NCBI GenBank assembly: GCA_937897645.1
Contig: CALCNV010000065.1
Location: 1 to 59,381 of the forward strand
Source of the DNA: an uncultured Lysobacteraceae bacterium
GTDB taxonomy: Bacteria; Pseudomonadota; Gammaproteobacteria; Xanthomonadales; Xanthomonadaceae
Direction of reading: 5' to 3'
DNA: 59,381 nucleotides
Part shown: positions 27,320 to 35,395 of the stretch, in pieces
How the letters are laid out: each line of letters opens with the position of its first letter
Numbering within the stretch: the stretch's first letter is position 1
Position numbers and translations under genes: made by a program
Notes under the pieces: model-generated
Told to the model about the DNA's origin: nothing
The model's database searches: none
Seen by the model: only the letters and a program-made list of their open reading frames with translations

Positions 27320-27379
27320 CCACGGTTCGACGCAATTTGATTCATTGATTCAACACGTCACTCAACACTGGAGCATGTC

Positions 27380-27604
27380 ATGCGTATCCCCGTTCGTTTC
27401 GCCCCGATTGTTTTCGGCGCCCTGCTCTCGGCCATCATGGTGGCCATCGTCTCGGCCTTCGTGCTGCTCACCACCCAGGGCCTGCATCCGGATTCCGTGA
27501 TGAAGTGGTTGCGCAGCTGTGCGATGACCTGGCCGGTGGCCTTTGTCGCGGTGACCCTGATTGCGCCGTGGGTGCGTCGCGTGGTTGCACGCGTCACGGC
27601 GTGA
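27380..27604 (+). CDS. DUF2798 family small membrane protein
   Basis: A 74-residue two-helix protein of the DUF2798 family: RFAPIVFGALLSAIMVAIVSAFVLL and the second helix SCAMTWPVAFVAVTLIAPWVRRVV with the typical Trp-Pro and final Arg-Arg. The role is unknown. It lies in the MerR/DUF2938 cassette and is probably transcribed with it. Confidence 0.85.
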   Translation: MRIPVRFAPIVFGALLSAIMVAIVSAFVLLTTQGLHPDSVMKWLRSCAMTWPVAFVAVTLIAPWVRRVVARVTA

Positions 27605-27616
27605 TGGGCGGCGTCG

Positions 27617-28708
27617 CTACTCCGGCTTGGACGCATCCCCCGCGACCACCGGATGGCCCAGGCTTACCCAGCCCTGGATGCCTTCGTACAACACGGCGGT
27701 GTTCGCGAATTTTCCTTCCTCGCGCAACCACTTCACTACCGAATCGGCAGCGGCGCGCGGGCATTCGCAGTAGGCGACGATCCACGTACCGTCGCGCGGC
27801 AGGCTGGCAATCGCCTCGTCGCGGTTCGCGTAATACGGTACCGGCACCGCGCCTTCGATGTGGGCCATCTGCCACATGGAAGTCACGCGCGTATCCAGCA
27901 GGATCATGCGCGGCTTCTTCTTCAATTCCCGCGCCAGCACGGCGGCGCTGACGTAGCGGCCGTCCTTCAGTTCACCGAAGTCAGGTGCGTTGCCTTGCGG
28001 ATTGATGACATAGCCCCCCAGTGGCGGTGGCTTGCGCAGTTCCTGTTTGTTGGCGGTCCAGCCGGTGCTGCGGCTGCGTACGAAGGCGGTGACGTTGTCG
28101 ATGTCTGCTTCGCTCAGCGTGCCGCCAAAGGCAGGCATCGGTGTGTCCTGGCGTCCGTTGACGATGGCATGGCGCAGGAAGTGGTCCGGAGTCAGCGCCA
28201 GCATCGCAGCATTGCCCAGCGCCGTGCCGGTGCCACCCTCGCCCTTGGGTCCGTGGCAGGTCGCGCATTTCTGCTGGTAGACGGCCGCACCTTTGCCGGC
28301 ATCGCCTGCAACCCGTTCGAAGCTGCGGCGTTCTTCCGCGCCCAGCGGCTCCACCGCCGCCTCCTTGCGCAGCCAGCTGATCATCTGGCCAATGTCCTGG
28401 CGTGTCATCGGGCCACCCACTTCTTCGATGTAGCCACCCATTGGCGTGCCTTGGCGGCCGTAGGCAATGGCTTCGCCCAAGGTGCGGAAGTCGGATTCGA
28501 GCAGCGACCTGGAACGCAGCGAAGGCGCATGGTCGTTGACGTGGCCTTCGCGATTCTTGCCATGGCACAGCGCGCAATAGCGCTGGTAGTTGCCAGCGGC
28601 CTGATTCGCGCCTGTTTCCGTCAACACGGGTGCTTGTGCAAGCGCCAGTCCCGGGCATGAAACCATCGATAGCAGCAACATCAGCGCGGCAATGCGGCAA
28701 TGCATCAT
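27617..28708 (-). CDS. Diheme cytochrome c fused to a rhodanese domain
   Basis: A 363-residue periplasmic protein with a signal peptide (ending LALA) and two c-type heme domains. CALCH is at 45-49 with Met90 a likely axial ligand (GTPMGG); CATCH is at 148-152 with Met191 (DTPMPAF). A C-terminal rhodanese follows from about 245, with LDTR at 271-274, a substrate-entry AHIEGA-like motif and active-site Cys314 in YCECPRAAA. Linking electron transfer to sulfur handling suggests thiosulfate, sulfide or persulfide chemistry in the periplasm. No partner oxidase is present nearby. ATG at 28708 or 28705. Confidence 0.9.
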   Translation of the reverse strand: MMHCRIAALMLLLSMVSCPGLALAQAPVLTETGANQAAGNYQRYCALCHGKNREGHVNDHAPSLRSRSLLESDFRTLGEAIAYGRQGTPMGGYIEEVGGPMTRQDIGQMISWLRKEAAVEPLGAEERRSFERVAGDAGKGAAVYQQKCATCHGPKGEGGTGTALGNAAMLALTPDHFLRHAIVNGRQDTPMPAFGGTLSEADIDNVTAFVRSRSTGWTANKQELRKPPPLGGYVINPQGNAPDFGELKDGRYVSAAVLARELKKKPRMILLDTRVTSMWQMAHIEGAVPVPYYANRDEAIASLPRDGTWIVAYCECPRAAADSVVKWLREEGKFANTAVLYEGIQGWVSLGHPVVAGDASKPE

Positions 28709-28931
28709 GGGAATCCTTTACGGGCTGGCCTGGGCTGGCGCAATGGGAGAGTGACGGCTTGCGTCCCCCAAGGCGTCGACCCGAATATAGCCCATCGACA
28801 CTGTTTGAACAGGCCAAGTGCACACTGCCATTGTCGAGAACGCGGGATGTCGATCCGTGCCCCGCTGGTTCGTCGACAGGCAGGAGGCACCCCCGGCGCC
28901 GACCACCCATCCACCCAGAGGAGTCAGTTCC

Positions 28932-29288
28932 ATGTCCTATATCGATGGTTTCGTGATTGCAGTTCCAAACGCCAACAAGCAGGCCTTCATCGACCACGCG
29001 CGCCAGTTCGACCCGATGTTCATCGAGTTCGGCGCGACCCGCGTGGTCGAAGCCTGGGGCGATGACGTGCCGGACGGCAAGGTCACCGATTTCCGCCGCG
29101 CGGTGCAGGCCACCGGCGAGGAGACCGTGGTGTTCTCGTGGATCGAGTGGCCGGACAAGGCCACGCGCGATGCCGGCATGCAGAAGATGATGGAAGACCC
29201 GCGCATGGATCCGTCCATGCCGATGCCCTTCGACGGCAAGCGCATGATCTTCGGCGGGTTTGCCAACGTGGTGGAGTTGAACAGGTAA
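28932..29288 (+). CDS. DUF1428 family protein
   Basis: A 118-residue dimeric alpha/beta-barrel-like protein of the DUF1428 family: MSYIDGFVIAVP, EFGATRVVEAWGDDVPDGKVTDF, FSWIEWPDKATRDAGMQKMMEDPRM and the GKRMIFGGF end. Family members are often called RNA-signal-recognition-like in old annotation, but no role is proven. The start at MSYIDG is standard. A small hairpin follows the stop. Confidence 0.9.
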   Translation: MSYIDGFVIAVPNANKQAFIDHARQFDPMFIEFGATRVVEAWGDDVPDGKVTDFRRAVQATGEETVVFSWIEWPDKATRDAGMQKMMEDPRMDPSMPMPFDGKRMIFGGFANVVELNR

Positions 29289-29293
29289 CGAAA

Positions 29294-29320
29294 ACGCTGA
29301 TGGCGTTACGCCGTCAGCGT
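29294..29320 (+). terminator. Possible terminator hairpin after the DUF1428 gene
   Basis: A 12-base stem ACGCTGATGGCG / CGCCGTCAGCGT with a 3-base loop starts six bases after the stop codon; one G-T pair is included. No strong T-run follows, so it may instead be a protective 3' end. Confidence 0.5.
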
Positions 29321-29352
29321 GCGTCCTTCCGCAGCAATGGGATCGAACCTGC

Positions 29353-29422
29353 AGGCTGGGTTGGTTTCATCAACCCCGCGCATTGGCCGGCACGTGCCGG
29401 GTTGATGAATCCAACCCGGCCT
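29353..29422. repeat. Family F inverted repeat (GGGTTGG/ATCAACCC type)
   Basis: Arms at 29353-29378 and 29397-29422 are reverse complements with a few mismatches, centred on GGTTGGTTTCATCAACCC. It lies in the gap between the convergent DUF1428 and FKBP genes and could stop transcription in both directions. Confidence 0.8.
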
Positions 29423-29436
29423 ACCGTCTTCGCCTG

Positions 29437-30222
29437 TCAGGGCTTGGCGATATCCAGCAGCTCGAGATCGAACACCAGGGTGCTGTTGGGCGGGATCGGG
29501 CCGCCGGGGGTGCCGGTTTCGCCATAGCCCAGCTTGGCCGGGATCCACAACTTGTACTTGCTGCCCTTGGGCATCAGCTGCAACGCCTCGGACCAGCCCG
29601 GTACCACCGAACCCAGCACGAACTGGGCGGGCTCGCCGCGCTTGTACGAGCTGTCGAACTCGGTGCCATCCAGCAGCGTACCGGCGTAGTTGACGCTGAC
29701 GCGGTCCGTCGCCTTCGGCTTGGGACCAGTGCCTTCGGTGATGACCTGGTACTGCAGGCCGGAAGCGGTGGTGACCACGCCGGGCTTCTTGCTGTTCGCG
29801 GCCAGGAACGCCGCCTCGAGCTGCAGGTTCTTCTTGCCCTGCGCTTCCATTTCGGCCTGCTTCTGCACTGCCTCTTCCTGCTGCTTGGCCTGCATCTTCT
29901 GCGCGAAGGTCTGCATCACGGTCGCCATCTGCTCGTCCGTCATCAGCAGCTTCTTGTCGTTGACGACGTCATCGATCGCGCGCCTGAGGGTATCCAGGTC
30001 CACTTCGTCCTTGATCGGCTTGATCGATTTGCCGATGTCCATGCCGATCACGTAGCTGACCTGTTCCTTTTCGGTCTTGAGTCCGGCGATCTTGCCGGCT
30101 TCGCCAGGCTTGGCGGCAGCGTCGGCACCAGCCGCGGCCTTGTCGGGCGGGTTGCAGGCGGCCAGCACGAGGGCGCACGAAGCGGCGGCCACGGTAAGGG
30201 TCAGGGTGCGGGTGAGCTTCAT
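29437..30222 (-). CDS. FKBP-type peptidyl-prolyl isomerase lipoprotein (FkpA/Mip-like)
   Basis: A 261-residue lipoprotein (LAAC, Cys23) with an FKBP N-terminal helical dimerisation region (VSYVIGMDIGKSIKP to AAFLAANSKKPGVVTTASGLQYQVI) and a C-terminal FKBP domain: DRVSVNYAGTLLDGTEFDSSYKRGEPAQFVLG and PPNSTLVFDLELLD. It probably folds or guards envelope proteins. The ATG at 30222 (MKLTRT) is used instead of a TTG three bases earlier. The gene is downstream of nothing on its strand for about 290 bases. Confidence 0.93.
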   Translation of the reverse strand: MKLTRTLTLTVAAASCALVLAACNPPDKAAAGADAAAKPGEAGKIAGLKTEKEQVSYVIGMDIGKSIKPIKDEVDLDTLRRAIDDVVNDKKLLMTDEQMATVMQTFAQKMQAKQQEEAVQKQAEMEAQGKKNLQLEAAFLAANSKKPGVVTTASGLQYQVITEGTGPKPKATDRVSVNYAGTLLDGTEFDSSYKRGEPAQFVLGSVVPGWSEALQLMPKGSKYKLWIPAKLGYGETGTPGGPIPPNSTLVFDLELLDIAKP

Positions 30223-30512
30223 CAAGGGGATCCGGATATTTGTGAGGGGTGCATAGTGGACTAAAAACGCGGCGGGACCAAAGCAAGCCGATGGTCCCCG
30301 ACGAGGCGTTCATGAACCGGAGGGCGGCGGCTGGCCCGCCGTGGTCGCACCCGTGATGCGCTGGTGACGGTAGGCAACCAGCGCGTGCGATGACCTGGCA
30401 TCCGCACAGGATGTGGTGGGCGAGGCCCGCTTTTCGATGGAATCGCTTCACCAACCTGCCCCAGGCGCGTTAGTGTCTGCTTCCCCTTCTTACCCCACGT
30501 GCGAGGAACTCC

Positions 30513-30968
30513 ATGCGGAATCGCAACACCACCCTGGCCTGCGCCGTCCTGCTGACCGCTGCACTCGCGGGTTGTTCGCGGGAAGATCCCGATTGCGCGG
30601 CGGCGGGTAAAGCGCTTTCCGATGCGGCGTACCGCGAGCAGTTGAAGGCGACGGTGCAGCGCCAGTTCGATGCGGGGGAACTCGGTGAGATCAACACGCT
30701 GGTGCGGCCGAACACGCCGCCCGATCTTCCCGGCCGTTACGGCGTGGCAGTCGCGCCGGAGTTCAACGCGGTGGCGTCCAAGCCGCTGTTCCAGCGCACC
30801 CTCTTCGATGCGCGCGGCCACCTGGTGGCGGTGTTCGTGGGCTGGGCCGCAGGCAAGGGCGTGGTGGTGGACCTGGTGAACGAGGACGGCGTGGTGCCGG
30901 CAGACACGTTCACCGCGATGACCGACTACGGCGATGGCGTGCAGCTGGTGTGTGCTGCGCAGGAGTAA
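30513..30968 (+). CDS. Small lipoprotein of unknown function
   Basis: A 151-residue protein with a lipoprotein signal (LAGC, Cys21) and a short mature domain with one Cys near the N-terminus (EDPDCAAAG) and one near the C-terminus (LVCAAQE), which may pair. No family is recognised. It stands alone; a GC-rich 290-base gap separates it from the divergent FKBP gene, in which I see no other gene. Confidence 0.7.
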   Translation: MRNRNTTLACAVLLTAALAGCSREDPDCAAAGKALSDAAYREQLKATVQRQFDAGELGEINTLVRPNTPPDLPGRYGVAVAPEFNAVASKPLFQRTLFDARGHLVAVFVGWAAGKGVVVDLVNEDGVVPADTFTAMTDYGDGVQLVCAAQE

Positions 30969-31107
30969 TAAGAGGACATAGGGCGGGCTCAAGCCCGCCG
31001 CATGTTGCACGGCCTGCGAGCTACGGGGCTACGTCACTGCGCACACCCATTCCCTCAATGAAGTACTTGCCGCATGCTTGGCACTTAATCGCAACCTAGG
31101 CCTTAAA

Positions 31108-32985
31108 ATGTCGACAGGGAAAATTGCGCTAATTTGCTTCATGGCTTCAGTTCCATTGATCGCTGACGTGGCGGTCGCAACGGAAAGGACGCTTGCTGCC
31201 TACGCGAGCGACGAAGAAGTTGTAGGTGCGCTTAAGAAATGGAAACAGGCCGGCGAGCAAGAACGACCAGTGGCTTCGGTTGCACCCGCGCCGCCTGCAC
31301 AATCTTATGCGTCCGGCCTCGCAAACGAGTCCGCGAGTCTCGATCGCGTAATGGTCACTGGGTCGCGTATCGCTCCTGCTGATGTGGTTTCGATCACAAA
31401 CAACCAGTCTTCGGGCGTGGATGAGGGTGACATCGTCAAGTCCACTGGCGAATTCTTGATCGTCCTCAGGCGAGGACGTCTGTTCTCTATACGCATTGGT
31501 GATGACCAACTGCAAGCCGTATCGGCGGTGAACTCCTATGCCCCCGACGCGAATCCTGACGACACTTGGTACGACGAAATACTTGTCACTGATGACAAAG
31601 TCGTTGTCATAGGCTACAGCTACGATCGTGGCGGCACCGAGATCGGGATTTTTGACCTGGACCCGAACGGCAAGCTGCACTATCGCGACACCTACCAGAT
31701 GCGCAGCAACGACTATTACTCAGCGGGCAACTACGCCAGCCGGCTGATCGGCCAAAAACTTATTTTCTACGCGCCGATCGACATCGACGAGCAACGCATG
31801 GAAACTCTGGAATTCCTGCCCGCCCTGCGGCATTGGCGTCATGCCGGCACGCCTGCCGACTTCAAGCGCATACTGCCTGCCACGCGAATTTACCGGGGCG
31901 GCACCGAACTGGATCCACAAGAGGACTTGGTCCTGCACTCAGTATCCGTATGCGATCTGGAAACACCTGTGCTCGATTGTCAGTCAAATGCCATCCTTGG
32001 TCCCGAAGGGCGTGTGTTCTATGTGTCGCACGACTCGGTCTACGTTTGGACTACACCATGGTCGCTGGACCCAAGAAAGCCGAATTCTTCTGCTGTGTTC
32101 CGCATGCCTTTGGATGGCACGGCCCCCAGTGGACTGCGTACTAGTGGCAGCCCCATTGACCAGATGTCGTTTCTAGAACGCGATGGTTATCTGAACGTAC
32201 TGGTGGGAAGCGAGGCGGACGGAGAAGGCATGTGGGCATCGGCAAGTAGGGCCGGTGAACTCGCGCTCCTCCGCATACATCTTGATGAACTTGGCGATGG
32301 AAACAGCATCGCTGCTGGCTCGGACTATCGTCCTCTACCCAGTGCCAGCGATGAAGATATGTTCGTACAAAGTCGTTTCATCGGGGACTGGCTAGTCTAT
32401 GGCGCTGGTGAACCTTGGCGTAGCAGCTCGCACGCTCCCGTTGCACATGCATTGAAGTACGCGACCAACGAAGCTATCACGACGCTGCATCCCGGCTATT
32501 ATGTCGACCGCATCGATGCCTTGGGCGAGGACGCTATCCTTATCGGTTCGTATGGCGAGGATCTGCACTTCTCATCGCTGCGCTTGGATTCCAAACCGGT
32601 TCTTGCCAGCCGTTACATACAACCAAATGCCGATCAAGGTGACGATCGCACTCATGGCTTCTTCTACAAATCTGACGAGAAGGATACGGGCATAGTCGGG
32701 CTTCCGGTTATGCGCTTCGGAAGTGAAGGGGAAGATGCCACAGCGGCGGCAGTACTTTATTTACGCAATCACGCATTGAAGTTGAAGCGCATGGGTTCGT
32801 TGGAATCGCATGCAGAGCCAGGCGTCGACGATGGATGCAAGGCAAGTTGCGTCGACTGGTATGGAAATGCACGACCCATATTCATCGGCGAGCGAGTATT
32901 TGCGCTGCTTGGCTACGAATTAGTTGAGGGAATATCCGCTGACGAACGCATCACTGAACGCCGCAGGGTGGATTTCGCCCCGTAA
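31108..32985 (+). CDS. Secreted beta-propeller domain protein
   Basis: A 625-residue secreted protein. The signal peptide ends near VAVATER. The body matches the Beta_propel family (pfam09826-type), seen in SGVDEGDIVKSTGEFLIVLRRGRLFSI and the repeated DEILVTDDKVVVIGYSYD, FLERDGYLNVLVG and DALGEDAILIGSY blades. An N-terminal LDRVMVTGSRIAPADV segment (about 79-94) looks like the start of a TonB-dependent receptor plug. Two Cys pairs near the C-terminus (CKASCVDWYG) and in DLETPVLDCQ support a periplasmic site. The base composition is less GC-rich than its neighbours. ATG 31108 is preferred to an earlier TTG. Confidence 0.82.
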   Translation: MSTGKIALICFMASVPLIADVAVATERTLAAYASDEEVVGALKKWKQAGEQERPVASVAPAPPAQSYASGLANESASLDRVMVTGSRIAPADVVSITNNQSSGVDEGDIVKSTGEFLIVLRRGRLFSIRIGDDQLQAVSAVNSYAPDANPDDTWYDEILVTDDKVVVIGYSYDRGGTEIGIFDLDPNGKLHYRDTYQMRSNDYYSAGNYASRLIGQKLIFYAPIDIDEQRMETLEFLPALRHWRHAGTPADFKRILPATRIYRGGTELDPQEDLVLHSVSVCDLETPVLDCQSNAILGPEGRVFYVSHDSVYVWTTPWSLDPRKPNSSAVFRMPLDGTAPSGLRTSGSPIDQMSFLERDGYLNVLVGSEADGEGMWASASRAGELALLRIHLDELGDGNSIAAGSDYRPLPSASDEDMFVQSRFIGDWLVYGAGEPWRSSSHAPVAHALKYATNEAITTLHPGYYVDRIDALGEDAILIGSYGEDLHFSSLRLDSKPVLASRYIQPNADQGDDRTHGFFYKSDEKDTGIVGLPVMRFGSEGEDATAAAVLYLRNHALKLKRMGSLESHAEPGVDDGCKASCVDWYGNARPIFIGERVFALLGYELVEGISADERITERRRVDFAP

Positions 32986-32999
32986 TAGCTAATGTTCAC

Positions 33000-33155
33000 A
33001 CCATCGGCAACTTCAACCCCATCTCCCTCGCACACTGCTTCGCAATCTCATACCCCGCATCCGCATGCCGCATGACGCCGGTGCACGGGTCGTTCCACAA
33101 CACCCGCGCGATGCGCTTGTCTGCTCCCGCTGAAGCATTACACACGATCACCCAC
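33000..33155 (-). pseudogene. Decayed duplicate of the urocanate hydratase (hutU) 3' end
   Basis: Reading on the minus strand, the last about 50 codons give ADKRIARVLWNDPCTGVMRH and then YEIAKQCAREMGLKLPMV. The intact hutU at 35396 ends EADKRIARVLWNDPGTGVMRH and YEIAKQCARDHGLKLPML. The match stops abruptly next to the stop codon of the CocE-like gene. It has no start and cannot function. Confidence 0.93.
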
Positions 33156-33156
33156 G

Positions 33157-35391
33157 TTAGCGCACCGGGAACTCCAGGTAGCTGCTGCCCTGCCAATGGA
33201 TCTCCAGCGGTGCGCCGGCATCAGCGATGGTTTCATCGGACGGCTCCTTGCCGCTGCCCAGGTTGAGTTGGCGGTCGGGCTGCTTGATCACGCCAAGCGT
33301 TACCACGAGGCGGCTGCCAGCGGCCAGCATGCGTCCCATCAATCGCGTGTCCTTCACCACCAACCGCTGCAGCACGCCCTGCTTCAGCAGGCGACGCTGG
33401 CGGCGGTCGGCGTTGTAACTGGCGCGTTGCAGCCAGTACGCCAACTCCATGTACTCACCTTTTGCATTGAGTTCTTGCACGCTGATCGCGACATCGACAT
33501 CGCGCTTGTTCACCATGAAGTCGAGCACGCCATTGAAGGCACCGGCAAGTTCTGTGTCCCGTGCCAACACATCGCCAACGAACACCAGCCCGGCATGCGG
33601 ACCCAGCGCGGCGTTGACCACGTTGGGCGATGGCGTCCAGTCGGCATCGCTGCGATTGTTGAAATCCACCCGCTGCGTGGAAGTCGCCCATGGTTGCGGT
33701 TGCATGGAGAGGGCATTTGCATCCGCCGATGCGCCCGGCACCAGATACAGCCGCTGCGTCCGTGTCGCCATCGCGTCCAGCGTAGGCGCGTGCCGCCACG
33801 CATCCGCGCCCATCACTTGCCAGTTCACGCGGTCGGCCAGCAACTCCGGCTTCGGCGCACCCTTCAGCACATGGTCGAACCACGCCAGGCGCAGTGCCTG
33901 CAGGTCGATCCGGGCGGACGCATCGGGCGCATAGCCTTGCACCTGCGGCGGGACCCCGACCTGCATGGTGACGTGCTCGTAGGGGCCGATCAGCAGGGTG
34001 TGGTCGGCATCCGGCCGATGCCGAAGATGCTCGCGAAAATAGTGCAGCACGCCGATCTGCGCACCATCGAAATAACCAGTCGTGGCAAGCACCGGGATGT
34101 CTATCCCCGCGAATTCGTGGCCTTGCGGGATCATCGCCTGCCAATACGCATCGTAGTCCGGGTGCTGCAGCCATTTCGCGAACACGGGATTCGCATCCCC
34201 ATCGATGGCCGGACGCTCGCGATAGGATCGCCCACCGGCATACCACTCCCGGTCAAGCTTGGCCCAGCGCTTGGTATCGTCGTAGCGCACATCGTCCAGC
34301 CAGCGGCTGCTGGCCACGTAGAGCGGCCACGGGTACATGAAATTGAGGAAGATGCCGCCTTCCATCGGAATGTCGACACCCGGCGCCGTCGAGGCAGAGG
34401 TGGCGATGGCCCGCAGTGCCTTCGGCCGGTGCTTCAGCGCCGCCCATTGGGCGAAACTGTTGTAACTGCCGCCGAACATGCCCACTTGTCCATCGCTCCA
34501 AGGCTGCGCCGCGACCCAATCGATTACCGCAACGGCATCGGCTCCGTCGCGTTCGAACGGGGCGATGGTATCCGCGCTTCGGCCCTTGCCCCTGCTGTAA
34601 GCCGCAACACCCACGTACCCGTTCGCCGCCATCATCTTGGCATCATGCCGGTACACGTCATCGTTGGCGTAGATGGTGAACTGCAGCAAGGCCGGGAGTG
34701 GTGCAGCCTTCGCCGGGCGCACCACCATCACGGCAATGCCTGTACCGTCCGGGGTGCGCACCAGCACGTCACGGTCGATGACATAGCGGCGCGCATCTTC
34801 CTCCTCCAGCGCGGCATCGAACAGCGGCAGGAACGCAGAATAGGCATCATGCACCTGCCAGGCTCGCACCAGCGCGATGGCATCCGCCAACGGGAGGTGC
34901 GTCTGGCCACTGGCCTTCGCCAACTCAGTCTCCAGGCTGCTGTACCAGCGCGGCAGGCTGCCGCCAAAAGGGAATTCGGCACGCAACGCCACCCTGTCGT
35001 CCAATGCGCCGAAACGCTCGGCGAACACCTGGCGCCACCCTTGCGCATATGGCAAGCCGCTCGTCGCCTGCAATACCTTGGCCCGGGCATGGATTTCGTA
35101 TTGCAGGAACAAAGGCGCCTGTGTGGGGGGATCGTTGCGCAACGCGCGCATCGCCTCGATGCTTTCGACCGCCTGCGCATGCTGGCCGGCAGCCAACTGC
35201 AGCCGGAACAGCGTATCCAGGTAGCGGCCACGATCCTCGTCGCGGTACAGCGCAATCGCTTCGCGCGCCAGCAGCGGCATCGCGCGATCGATGCCATCAC
35301 CCTGCAGGCCCGCAGGCACGCGTATGTCCTGCGCCTGCACGAATGCAGGCCATGCGAGCACCACCAGCAGCAATCCGAGCAGGCGTCGCAT
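33157..35391 (-). CDS. CocE/NonD family alpha/beta hydrolase (peptidase S15-like)
   Basis: A 744-residue secreted hydrolase with a signal peptide (ending FVQAQD) and an N-terminal helical extension of about 180 residues. An X-Pro-dipeptidyl-peptidase/cocaine-esterase-type domain follows. Its features are RRYVIDRDVLVRTPDGTGIAVMVVRP, the nucleophile elbow GGSYNSF, TGYFDGAQIGVLHYF and the His in LIGPYEHV, then a beta-sandwich C-terminus. It may be a peptidase, esterase or acylase. It starts five bases beyond the hutU stop on the same strand, so it is transcribed with hutU. It is followed by the hutU tail fragment. Confidence 0.9.
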   Translation of the reverse strand: MRRLLGLLLVVLAWPAFVQAQDIRVPAGLQGDGIDRAMPLLAREAIALYRDEDRGRYLDTLFRLQLAAGQHAQAVESIEAMRALRNDPPTQAPLFLQYEIHARAKVLQATSGLPYAQGWRQVFAERFGALDDRVALRAEFPFGGSLPRWYSSLETELAKASGQTHLPLADAIALVRAWQVHDAYSAFLPLFDAALEEEDARRYVIDRDVLVRTPDGTGIAVMVVRPAKAAPLPALLQFTIYANDDVYRHDAKMMAANGYVGVAAYSRGKGRSADTIAPFERDGADAVAVIDWVAAQPWSDGQVGMFGGSYNSFAQWAALKHRPKALRAIATSASTAPGVDIPMEGGIFLNFMYPWPLYVASSRWLDDVRYDDTKRWAKLDREWYAGGRSYRERPAIDGDANPVFAKWLQHPDYDAYWQAMIPQGHEFAGIDIPVLATTGYFDGAQIGVLHYFREHLRHRPDADHTLLIGPYEHVTMQVGVPPQVQGYAPDASARIDLQALRLAWFDHVLKGAPKPELLADRVNWQVMGADAWRHAPTLDAMATRTQRLYLVPGASADANALSMQPQPWATSTQRVDFNNRSDADWTPSPNVVNAALGPHAGLVFVGDVLARDTELAGAFNGVLDFMVNKRDVDVAISVQELNAKGEYMELAYWLQRASYNADRRQRRLLKQGVLQRLVVKDTRLMGRMLAAGSRLVVTLGVIKQPDRQLNLGSGKEPSDETIADAGAPLEIHWQGSSYLEFPVR

Positions 35392-35395
35392 GGGC

